Assembly (NCBI GenBank): GCA_000827265.1
Contig: KN834812.1
Location: forward strand, 280,517 to 324,665
From: Collybiopsis luxurians FD-317 M1
Lineage: Eukaryota > Basidiomycota > Agaricomycetes > Agaricales > Omphalotaceae
Reading direction: 5' to 3'
Length of the DNA stretch: 44,149 bases
The notes below the pieces were generated by a model. The model made no database searches, was not told the DNA's origin, and saw only the letters and a program-made list of their open reading frames with translations. Both the position numbers and the translations under genes were made by a program. This document shows, piece by piece, positions 11,164-21,734 of this stretch (position 1 is the first letter of the stretch; every line of letters starts with the position of its first letter).

Positions 11164-12420
11164 CTACCCTTCCATCGATTGGTTTACATAGAAATCCTCA
11201 ATTACTGAAGAGCCCTCTATATTGATTAAAATGACGACTGCAATGGGATACCACGCCTACATAATCAATGTATTCTCAAAAATTAGCTGAGCATATTTGA
11301 AAAGGAGACTCACAGAAGCAAAACTGAATAGGATGCCAATAATGTCTATAGTCAAAAGAAAGGTCAAACTCTGCGCAGATCCATAGATGCTGAACAGGGT
11401 GAAGCCAGCATACAGGCCTTGTACTGTGCAAAATATAGCACCAGATTCAATCAACAGAAGTAAAATACTCTCAACCCTTGTTCTTCTGTGGACCGCGGCT
11501 TCTATCATGATATGGTGGTATCTCCTGTACACAATGGGTGGTGAAGTTGAGATACTATCACCAGTGATAATTTCAAAAAATTTAGCATGCCTTCCATGCA
11601 ATTAGGCCTGTGGCAAACATGTTGACCACAAGGGAGACCACAAGTGATAGCCAGTCCAGTATTGTGTGAGTGTTTGATTCTTGCTTGGTGATATCAGCGT
11701 TATCGAGGACAACATCTGAAACATTAACTCCTATGTGAAGTGATGCAAAAGATTTACTAGAGAGCATGGCTTTCGGATATGTTGAATTCATACCGATATT
11801 GGCAATCATGAGAAGTACTAGTACGAGCTTCCAAAACTTTTCCTGCCGAAACAACACTAAAGCTCTCCAGACTACAATGAAATCACTCAAAATTCCCTGG
11901 ATATTGGAATCAAATCATTGATCCTGAGATGAACACAGTAAACGCACTGCAATTGTTAGACTCCAACTTTCCATATATAGAAGTGGCAAAATGGCATTAG
12001 AAAGTTCTTCGACTGGTTCAATTTGAATAATCCAAATCCGGTCTTGTTCAAGTGGAAGAGTCACGTTGTCAGCGATAGTCCAAGTCAAAGCAATAAAGGT
12101 CATGATCAGGCAAGCAAGAAGGGTTGTTCGTGGACGGGTCCAGGATTTGGTTCTGTTAATGCATTGTAATTCAATACATATGTGAGTTGAATCTTTTCAA
12201 CTGCAATCTCCGACATTCAAAAATTCTTACATCATTATGTGAGTAGCAATGAGGATGCCTAGAGCAGATACACCTAGAAGTTACCCATTATCAACTATTA
12301 TCCTAATCATTGTGGACCACACATACCATAGCCAGTTAAGGCCACTATCGTGAAAGATATAATGTTGTCATAAATGGCAGTAGCCAGCGATACAATTTCC
12401 TGTTGCTCCTCTGGAGTCAT
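11164..12420 (-). CDS. Multi-pass membrane protein, basidiomycete family, paralogue 2
   Basis: Seven minus-strand exons join into about 292 residues: 12420-12327, 12273-12231, 12152-11948, 11896-11794, 11715-11586, 11524-11314 and 11256-11164. It starts MTPEEQ and aligns along its length with the gene at 6449-7767: FIVVWRALVLF, LDWLSLVVSLVVNM, LLLLIESGAIFC and AWYPIAVVIL correspond to the paralogue's blocks. Intron positions and phases agree in both genes. About seven hydrophobic segments predict an integral membrane protein; function is unknown. One donor is abnormal: the intron 11585-11525 begins CTAAAT, exactly where paralogue 1 has ATAAGT, and no other donor keeps the frame because a TAA follows at once. 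All other introns are GT...AG. The gene is probably recently damaged or noncanonically spliced. Confidence 0.62.
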
Positions 12421-13696
12421 GAGTAAAGTGAAAGTTTTGACGGTTGACCGTTCACTTATAAGTACTGTCGTCCCAAAGCTCCATCATGATGTTGACGGCA
12501 GTCAAAGTCTCTCCTTGGAAATTACCTCAGGCTCATTATGAACTCAGGGTGTTCATTTTCTAAGCTCGATTCAACCCTGGACATGCGGCAGGGTAGTTCT
12601 ATGCAAATATATGGTTCTATGACACAGTCTATTCTTAGAAAAGTCTAGCGTCAAACTGTGGCGCCCACATCTGTCAATCGGCATAAGAAGATGCAGTTCA
12701 TCAGTGGAGTAAGTCTGAGAATAACATCATCTTCCAGCTTCGTCTATCGCAGCGTTAGCTGAGCCGAAACAACAAGAGCTAAAGGTTGGGGGGGGGGCTC
12801 GAGCGTAACTCGACAAGTCGCGGATGAGTCACGCCGCTGGGCGGGTGGGCTCACCGGCTAGCTCTTGCTGTCTCAATCACAAGCTGCTTGTATTTACGCG
12901 AATATTAATATCGCTTTATCAGTTACTCATTTACTCTTGACCAAGAAAAACTGAGGGAGGGGATCGAGGGCGGGTGCAGAAAACTTTGCAGATAACGAGA
13001 ACCACGATATTTAGTTTGAATGTGCTGATTCCTGAATGAGAGTCTGAATGCAGAAAAACCGGACCGAATTAACACCGTTCCGCACTGAGCATGCTTGCTG
13101 CTCGGCTGGATGTTGATGCTCACAAGTGAGCATCTGAACCATGTTATAAAATAATTCCTCCAATACCGAAATTCAATTTTGACACAATATCCATTCTTAC
13201 AGCTCAATAATCAATTTCAAAACTTACTGTATGTGTTTGCTTATATTAACAGAAAACTTCCCTTGATGTTGATTCTGATCCTGACAAGAAATTATCGATC
13301 ACAAGAGGATTTTGGGGTTTATCAGTTCGAGTCCTGTCAACCAATTGTCAACAATACTTAAACCAGACGGCGCATCTCTGTACAGTTGGTTGAATATCTT
13401 ACATGTTTGGATTTTTCAATACCTTTCATTACGAAACTTTGAGGTTTGGCTTCTGTGTGCAGAGGTGCAACAGAGTTTATTCTCCATTTAGTAATTTTAT
13501 CTGAATGGAATTACTATTTACCACTGATTATCGTCTCTTTTAGGTGCTTCCGCTGCACACGTAAATTCTCTCGGAGTCTCACTACATCCCTACTACTCTG
13601 CCTGAGACCATTCATGACAGCGGAAACAGCTCTACTTAGAAGTAGAGGTAAAGGGGGAGGTAGAGCTTCAAGTAAAGGTCAGCTTTAGCTCTTCTT
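12421..13696. other. Intergenic region, no gene seen
   Basis: It includes the presumed promoter of the minus-strand membrane-protein gene and a nine-G run at about 12,788. Short open frames at 12,923-13,688 have no supported product. Confidence 0.5.
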
Positions 13697-13957
13697 TGTT
13701 AGGAATTGGGTCAAGGAACTAGAGTCAGGATGAAGTTTGGACAAGTAACTGGTGTTGATTCGACGAGGAACTAGGACAAAGTATGAGCAAAGTAGTGTAT
13801 AATAAAGGAGCATATATAAGGAGTACAAATAAAGGAGACTGAGATACGAGGCTATATGCGGTGTAAGGAGGCAAAGAGCAGTGCGGGGATCGTAGTTGGG
13901 GGCGCAGGTGGAGTGTTCCCTGTCTTGGAACAGTGGGGTAAGGGTATAACCCTTACA
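13697..13957 (-). repeat. 3' LTR of a Ty3/gypsy element
   Basis: Read on the minus strand, the sequence starts TGTAAGGGTTATACCC immediately after a polypurine tract (GAAGGGAGATAA) that also contains the stop codon of the polyprotein. It contains a TATATA promoter-like box at about 13,813 and may end ...CCTAACA at 13,697, giving 261 bp with TG...CA ends. The far end is inferred from the CA alone, because no second LTR is present in the window. Confidence 0.55.
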
Positions 13958-15966
13958 TTATCTCCCTTCTAAGTATCCAAAGGGCTGGGAGGTTTGGAAA
14001 CGCGACCAGATCGAGTAGTCGTTTGGGGAGCAAGCTGGTGATTGGGGGGCAAGATTTTGCACAATTGGGGCAGGAGATAGGGAGCGAACAGTACGAGGCA
14101 GCGGAATTGGACGCTGTTGTATAGAAGATGGAATAGAATCAGAAGTGTTAATGGAAGTAAATATAGAATCAAAATTAGAGCTGGAGCGAGAATGAGGAAC
14201 CGAATTAAAGGTCGGTTGCATAGCAGTTATGAAGTGTTATGGCTTTTTGACAGGACAATTGAAGGGGGACGCGAAGAGCGCGGATGTTGCCGGTGGAATC
14301 CATCGATAATCTCATTATAGGTGACAGGAATGCCAGCGAGGGGAACCCATGAGTTCTCAGTTGATCTTTCCATGCTACCAGATAGTCGTATCGCTGGCAA
14401 ATTTTTCTCGAGTCTACTATGGTCCTTACAGCCGGAAATGCTTCGTCGATGTGAAATTGTACAATTGGAACGGACTCGGCGTTTGAATGAAATTCTGAGC
14501 GGTCTTTGTATGGTTCCAAGAGCGAGGAATGGAAGACGGGATAAAGTTATTAGGGGTAAGCCGGCAGGTACATAACGTATGAATCTGACGATTGGACGCG
14601 TTTGATTATAGGAAATGGGCCTAGGCGACGGTGGTCGAGTTTAATAGATGGTCGGTTGGTTTTGATATTTCAGCATAGAAGCCATACAGACTGACCAGGC
14701 TGTAGCTCGGGCGCAGGGAGACGATTTTGGTTGTAGTATTGAGTTTACTGTTGATGCGCAAATTCGAGTTCAGCTCGGAGTTCATCATGAGTAACTCTGA
14801 GTCGTGCAATGAACACCCAATGCCACTGGTATTGTTCACAATCTTTGGTAACTACCGGTGGCCACCCTAAGATTGAGCAATGTTGCAGGCAGTTCCCTAA
14901 CATATGCAATGAAGTATTCGTGGAACGTTCGGTGGTTTTTAGTTCGAAGGTTAGATGGAAGCCAATGTTGGAAAAGAAGGGGGTTTGGTGGGCAGAAGAG
15001 CTTTCGAGGTTGTTGAAGGCGAATTTGGCAAGTGGTAGATAATCTACCCAGTCGTCTTGCCGGTAAGAGCAGTATGCGCGGATGTAGGTTTCGAGGGTTC
15101 GAGGGTCTGATTAGTTCGTGCAGTCAGACCGTCGGTTGGCGGGTGATACGCTGTGGAAGTGTTGAGTTCTACATCTAGCATCGAGGTAAGTGATGTCCAG
15201 AAGTTGGATATGAAGACTGAACCTCGGTCAGAGATAATGTGGGATGGAACTTGTCCGTGTAGACAGAATATCCAATCGAGGAATAGCCATGCGAGTTCCT
15301 GCACGGTTGGAATGAAGTGGGCAGCGCGGGTAAGTCACCCGTATACGACCCAAATTGAATCCTAGTCGTGAGAGGTTGGAAGCTTGACGATGAAGTCCAT
15401 AGAAATGGACTGTCATGGATGCTGAGGAATTTTGAGCGGTTGCGGTTGGAGAAGCCTTATGTCAAGGGTCTTTGATACAGGGGCAAGTGTCGCAGGCTTC
15501 GACATAGTTGCGGATGTAGCGACTTATTCCTGGCCACGAGTAGTCTCTCGAGACTAAAGGCTCAGTACGTCGTCGGCCTGGATGTTGGCCTATGACTTTG
15601 TCGTGCCTTGCATATGGAATTTTCTGGCGGAGTGATTCCGGGATGTAGACTTTGTTGTGGTGGAATGCGATGTCTTGCACAGCGCCCTCTGGAGATTCTA
15701 CCTGCGATGAAACCTGTCTAAGCCGATTAATGCCGAGCTTTCGGAACTCTACTTTCCGCGAGGCTCCGAACGGCGAGATGAGCCAAATTCTCCTGAGCAG
15801 GAATACAACCCAATTCTTCGGAGCAATAAGTATATGTAGCTTTTGTTTGCTTATCTTTCTCTTCCTCGCCTTCCGATGGTACAAGACTAAACACCCAGGA
15901 GCAGGGCGATAATGAGTCGGAGTAGGCAGTTGCGCCCCAGTCCCTTGGGACTCGTTGTTGTGGCAA
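13958..15966 (-). mobile_element. Degraded Ty3/gypsy retrotransposon: integrase and chromodomain remnant
   Basis: The 3' half of a polyprotein is recognisable in several frames on the minus strand. In order: a ribonuclease H-integrase linker (about 15,950-15,750), the integrase zinc finger (VYIPESLRQKI, two His, DYSWPG, then CDTC at about 15,480-15,680), the integrase core (about 15,400-14,950) with HIISDRGSVF, TAYHPPTDG and NQTLE, a C-terminal integrase region, and a chromodomain-like tail (AVRTIVDSRK, YLVAWKD, ENSWVPLAG at about 14,290-14,460). The frame changes several times and contains stops, so the element is dead. Gag, protease, reverse transcriptase and the 5' LTR are missing. Chromodomain-bearing gypsy elements are common in fungi. 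Confidence 0.82.
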
Positions 15967-17443
15967 CTCTGTAGGGGCTTATGTAGCTATCTGGAACGGT
16001 TGATGATGAGAAGGAGTCTGGTCAGCGTTGGTTCAGCGTCCCGTTTCGACGTTCTGAACAATTGCTGCTGCAGCAGTGCATTTTGGAGTCGCCCTTCAAA
16101 CCTGCCCCCATTAAGAACGACAGGAATAGTTTTCTCCATTCCAAATTTGCTTTCCTACTTCTTTCTTTAAAATTATCTAGGATGACATTCTTGTGTCGGG
16201 TGAAACAGGCGCCTACTGTAAAAGTGAGTCTGCGGGCGGCCCGCAGCGGGCGCCTATCTACGCTTTCCCGTTTCTTGTAGTCACTTCGCATCCGCCCTCA
16301 ACATTGTGACGGGTTTAACCGATGCTCTTTGAATTACTTGACGCATCTGCAAGAACGTGGCTCCCGCGGTGATTGTCTGAATCTGTCAATCTCTACACAA
16401 ACGGGGGAGGAGGGTCCGGAAGCAAACGAGTTACCGACTCAGAGTGCATTTGATCATTGTTTCGAGAGAGGTCCAGAAGAAGAGAGGCGATAATGGGCAA
16501 GTAATGAGGGTAAGGAGTTTGGTGTTGCCGACTTGCAGCTTCTCTGACAGAAGATCTTCGGCAGTCCCGTTAAACCCAGGTTAAACCCGAGCCGATAGGA
16601 CTTCAGTAGGTCCACGTTTTATACACATATATATCCTATCTCCTAAAATCACAAAGGCTCGGTACTATCACACGCATATACTTGCTTGCGAAAGGCTGTA
16701 GACCATTCAGTCCTGGCTTTTTCATTTTCGGGATCGGGAGATTTAAGGTCTTTTCCCTTTAGGCTATGCAGGCTTTCGAGGTCTTCGATCCTGAGTATCC
16801 GGAACTCTGCTTTTCACTAATTATGACGCAATCGTCCACTATGCATTTGCGATTTGAGCTAAACTATCCATCCACTGGTAAAATACTGCATGCTGTTTAT
16901 TGCACGTGCAATTGCTGGGCGGGTCGGCTTCAGCGGTGCGCAGGTGCACAGACTTGGCTCAGTCAATATTCCCAGACTGATACCTCCTGTACTCGTCTGG
17001 GGGCGCACTTTCGGTAACCTAACGTACAGGCGGGTCCAGGAACCCATCCTCGAACGGGATGGTTACTTGAATAGCGCCAGCCAATCTGCGGGGATGATAC
17101 ACCTGTTTCACATCATTTTCGGCATTCATTGTTTGCTTCAGGTATGGATTCCCCATTCATCGCGACGACCGTACGACGGTAACATGTATTGTTAGCAGAT
17201 GGATGATATACCGCGGGAATCAACATAGTCGTAGCACAGTACTCGGGACTTCGGGACGTCAACGCAGTGCATAGATCACACTGGATGACCGTGGTTTGTT
17301 GAATAGGTCCTGAATAGGCCTGAGCATGTGTGTATGTAAGGGAACAGGAACATAAATAGGATTTGCTAGGTATGTACGCTCCCTCTCTTCAATATTTTGG
17401 TTTCGTCTGCTTAGACTTTCACAGCTCCATCGTTCTTCCCCCA
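15967..17443. other. Intergenic region upstream of the P450 gene
   Basis: No gene is supported. Minus-strand frames near 16,022-16,291 and plus-strand frames near 16,766-17,195 are open for 70-100 codons but show no domain. A CATAAATAGG sequence at about 17,351, roughly 90 bp before the chosen P450 start, could serve as its TATA element. Confidence 0.45.
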
Positions 17444-20400
17444 ATGTCGCCAGCAACTTCAAACTCTGGCTTCGTGACCCCTTTTACTTCGAGCCCCTCG
17501 TCCATCTTCTCGATCTTCGACCATATCCGTCTAAAGGCATTACTCGTAGATGTGATCATATACTATTCATTATTCCGATTCTTCAAATGGCTTTTGAGCC
17601 CTTATGTATCTCGCTCGAGTCGAAGGTACAGATTTAAAGATATTCCTGGACCGCCAACGCAATCCTGGTTCAAAGGTAGGTTTTACCTTTCTACAGATTT
17701 TCCTCAAATGGAAATAATCTTCACAGGCAATCTGGGCCAACTGTTCAATGCCAAAGGACTCCCTTTCCACCAGTTTTTGGTGGATCGCTTCGGGGGGATG
17801 GTCAAAGTTTATGGTTTCTTTGGTGTAAGTATCTTAATTTTTTCCTCTTTCCAAGCTCCAAAACGCCATACGTATGAATTGAGTCATACTTTGCGTATGA
17901 GAACAAGGACGAAACCGAGTCCGAGTCCGCGTCCGTCCCTCTCGCAGCAGTGCAGTGATCAGTGGACTTTGGGCTCATTGGTTCCGGGTTCCCGAATCCG
18001 GGTTCTTCGTACCTGACATTTACGGTTTCTGGGCTTGGTGATAATATCAAGGACTAACAAGAGACTTGGAACCCACTAGGACGAACAATTATATATATCC
18101 GACCCACATGCTTTGCAAAGCGTCATCGTCAAGGATCAAGATGCATTCGAAGAGACTAAAGTCTTCACTGAGTAAGTTTGGGGAGCTGTTTTGACGGGTA
18201 GCGGGCTTATGATTCTCTTCAGTAACAACAGGATTATCTTCGGGCCTGGTAAGTCAGCGAAATCTATATTATTTTTGTGAAGTTTGTGGCGCATCTTTGA
18301 AGTTGATTGGATTTTGTGCCTAAATCTCACGACTGCTACGGAGTGTCAGCATCGATGCTAATTTTTCTTGTTCCTTTTTTTTTACTGCACTGGCGCCTTC
18401 TTTTTGCGGTATTGTAGGGCTTGTTAGTACTACCGGTACGTTTGACTCGCGTGGTTGAGGAGAAGGGAAGGTCATATGAGATACTTACTTTGGATCGCAC
18501 ATTATTCACATGCTATAGGCGATGTACACAAAAAGCAGCGAAAAATTGTCACTCCTGTGTTTTCTGTACCACAACTGAAGAGGGTCACACCGATTGTGTA
18601 TGATATCGCTGAAAAGGTAAAAAAGTTGTCGTTTAAGGTTCTGTTCGGTTTTCAGCTGGCTGATGGTAACATGTGTTTAATTTTTATATATAGCTTGCAG
18701 ATGTACTTTCGCGGGAGGTTCAGAAAGCTTCAGTAACGGTATCGGCACCGATTGGGAAAAGGGAGAAGGCTTATAATGGCAAGAATGGCAAGGGGGTTCT
18801 GGACATGTCGGAATGGATGTCCCGTGTGGCGTTGGAAACGATTGGGCGTACTGTGTTGGGGTATTCTTTTGTGAGTTCGTTGGTTTCCGTTTCCGTTTTC
18901 GTTCTCGTTTCTTCCGACCTACGTCTTTCGTGTGGGTAAATATGATCATGGAACTGATGCGGTTTCAACGCTTTGTTCTTGCTAACTCAGGACCCGTTGG
19001 ACTCACCGCATAACAATCCGTACACTTCTGCGATCAAGGAGCTGATGTAAGTCGGTCTGTCTCTTTACATGCGATGACTCGAGCTTTGTGCGAGTTGTCT
19101 ATGTTTCATTCTATAGTGGGAAGCTGATAGAGTTTGCACACCTTCCCTTTCCTGACTCGAAAAATCTAGACCTACGCTCTTCTCGCTCTCCGTCTTACGA
19201 CAATTTGCCCCGTTCCTGACACGCTTGGGTCCTGCTTGGCTCCGGAGAAAGTTGGTCGAAAGGATACCGAATAGGGCGATTCAGAAAGTCAAGGTAAGTT
19301 TCGTTTCTTGGTCTTTGTCTTCTCTCTGCCTTTTTACCGGGTTCAACGGAATTTGGACTGGGAACTCTATCGAACCTGCTTCGTTCTTCTTTGATTTGAT
19401 ATGTATGACTCGAACGTCATGCCAATATGTTGATTGTTGCTTCTCGTTCGGTCTTTTTGGTTAGGACATGTCGGATATCATGGACCGAACGGCGAAGAGT
19501 ATTTTGCGAGAGAAGCGAGAGAGCGGTGTAGGTGTTGAGGGAGAGGAGAAGGATTTGATTAGTGTTCTTCGTGAGTAGAGCTTTTTCCTTTTCTCTGGTC
19601 TTGTTCAGTACTAAAGATCGACTTGCTTCTGGTTTTCTCTCCGCCTCCGTTCCCGTTCCCGTTCCCGTTCTCGTCTCCGCGTTTGCCTCACTCTTTGTGA
19701 CTGCGCCGCTGCGTCGGATTTTGCTCGGCTGTACATATATGTCCACTCATGATGATTTCGCTTGGACGTGTGGATGGATGGACATGTTGTTCTCGTGTTA
19801 AAAATCCCCGCCTAGTTCGTGCGAATGAACGAGCTGCGGCGGGAGAGCAGCTTTCAGAGTCAGAGTTGACTGGTCAGATGACGTGCGTGCCAATCTCTCT
19901 TGGCTCTGTAAACAGCCGGCGCGGTGTTGCGTTGTTCAACCTCACACTATTACTATCTATGCGTGCAGGGTCCTTATTTTCGGAGCACAGGATACAACTT
20001 CATCTGCGTTATCAAGGATATTGTACTTGCTATCGACGAATCGGGAGATTCAGGACAAGGTGAGTGGGAGGAACCCCCGACCCTTTTGGCTTTTTGACCT
20101 CGCCTCGAGGTTGGATTGGTTGTCGGCGGAGCTGGGTGATTGATGCCTTATTTATTGTGTTGTGCAGGTTCGGGAAGAAGTGGTTAATGCCTTTGCAGAT
20201 CAAGATAGACTGGAGTATGAGACGATTAGTGAGCTGCCTTGGTTGGATGCTGTTATTAAGGAAACACTCCGGTTGTGAGTTTCTTGGACGCCTTGAATTT
20301 TTTTTTTTTACATTCGTGGAACTAAAATATGTTTGGCAGATATCCGCCGGTACCGTTCGTCCGTCGAACGTGAGTTTTGGCTCCTGAAATATGTAATGTA

Positions 20401-21153
20401 TGAGTGCAAGGTACTAACTGACTCATTTTACTGTTACTCAGAGCTACGAAGGAGAGAACGTTGATGTATTCGAGTACGAATTCGGATGTGGCGGATTCTT
20501 CTGTTACAGTTCCAGTGGGGACGACGCTTTTCGTTGGTATTGCAGGAGCCAACCGACTTGAATCCGTGTGGGGACCGGATGCCAAGGTACGATCGTTTCT
20601 TACTCTTGCAATGGGAGAACGTTACTAATGATGATATGGATTGTGATATATGAAGATGTGGAAGCCCGAGAGGTGGATGTCAGATAAGAGTCCTGCATTG
20701 ATACGATTGCCTGGGATTTATTATGGGATGTAAGTTGACCCCTTGTGATCTTAATGCGAATACTGAATCCTCGTTCTTGGGAATTTAGGCTGTCGTTCTT
20801 TGGGGGAGGGCGATCGTGCATGTAAGTGTTCTCAGCTCTTGCTTCTGCTGGTTTCTTTTCTCTTACGTATGTCTTTAGCGGGTACAAGTTTGCTCAGATA
20901 GAAATGAGTGAGTGTATCTTCTTTGGGCCAAAGTTAGTGATCAGGAAGTACTTATGTCGACCCCGTTGCAGAAATCATCCTTGCGACACTGCTTCGCCGG
21001 TTCAAGTTTTCGCCTACCCAAGAAGAAATCATATGGAATCTCTCACAAATCATCTCTCCATCCGTTCGACGACCTTCTGCATCAGTAACCGACGAATGTG
21101 GGTTCATAGAAGAGAAAGGGTTGCCCATGGTAGTTGAATTGATGACCGAGTGA
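17444..21153 (+). CDS. Cytochrome P450 monooxygenase, membrane-anchored
   Basis: Nineteen exons, all with GT...AG introns, encode an intact protein of about 594 residues. The N-terminus carries a hydrophobic anchor (LLVDVIIYYSLFRFF) and then a proline-rich hinge, DIPGPPTQSW. The I-helix oxygen-activation motif is GAQDTT (about 370-375), the K-helix ExxR is ETLR (about 427-430), followed by RLYPPVPFVRR, the PERF-like KPERW, and the heme loop FFGGGRSCIG (about 517-526) with the thiolate Cys near 524. P450s use NADPH-reductase electrons to hydroxylate lipophilic substrates at the ER; the substrate cannot be told from sequence. Very short exons occur (26 nt at 18,223 and 18 nt at 18,418). An in-frame ATG at 17,372 could extend the protein by 24 residues; 17,444 is preferred because it lies just before the anchor. 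No other biosynthetic genes adjoin it. Confidence 0.93.
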
Positions 21154-21734
21154 AAGTGTGGAATGATGGACCACGACTGGGGTGGTAGAACATGAGTTGA
21201 TCTAGAAATACACGCTACATTAACAGTACAATTAATACATATGTAATCCGCTACCTCCTTCACTACGCTGCCAGCTAATGAATTGAACAAAACACGTTTT
21301 TGTTGAACACGAAAATCGGTTAGTGGGCCTCGTTTGTTCTGATCTTCTTTGCTGATTCGGGTGCATTGCATCAAGTCCTTGGGGGAACACCTTTGACCCC
21401 ATAGTTTGTACTGTTGTGGAGCCTAATGAACCGTCAGGTTGCCAAAGGGCAGTATTACGAGTCTTCAGGTTGGCTGTCAGAGGACAAAGCGCTGTAGATT
21501 ACTTTTTTAGGGTGATAGGGACAATTAAGCGCCCTAAGTTAATGGGGATATCATTATCCCACGATCCCGTTATAAGACACCATTATGCACGGTACCAAAT
21601 TGCTTCTTTCCTTCCATCCACCACCTTCCCCATTTCATTGAATTTCATCCGTAGCGGTCAATGGCCATGGAGAATTGAGTTGCTGAGGCCCGTCCAGGTC
21701 CTCCCCTTCTCAATGCGTTTCCTGAACATCTACC
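21154..21734. other. Intergenic region between P450 and gcn2
   Basis: No gene is supported. It carries the P450 3' region and the gcn2 promoter. The 5' part has open minus-strand sequence without recognisable features. Confidence 0.5.

Noticed and set aside
11897..11995. GC-AG intron in membrane-protein paralogue 2
   Set aside because: A GT donor at 11,947 keeps the frame and aligns better with paralogue 1, so no noncanonical intron is needed there.
16022..16291. 89-codon minus-strand frame rich in basic residues
   Set aside because: It overlaps an open plus-strand frame, has no neighbours that would extend it and no known motif.
17372..17443. Upstream in-frame start for the P450
   Set aside because: Possible, but it would add 24 residues ahead of the membrane anchor and lies very close to the putative TATA element, so the ATG at 17,444 was preferred.
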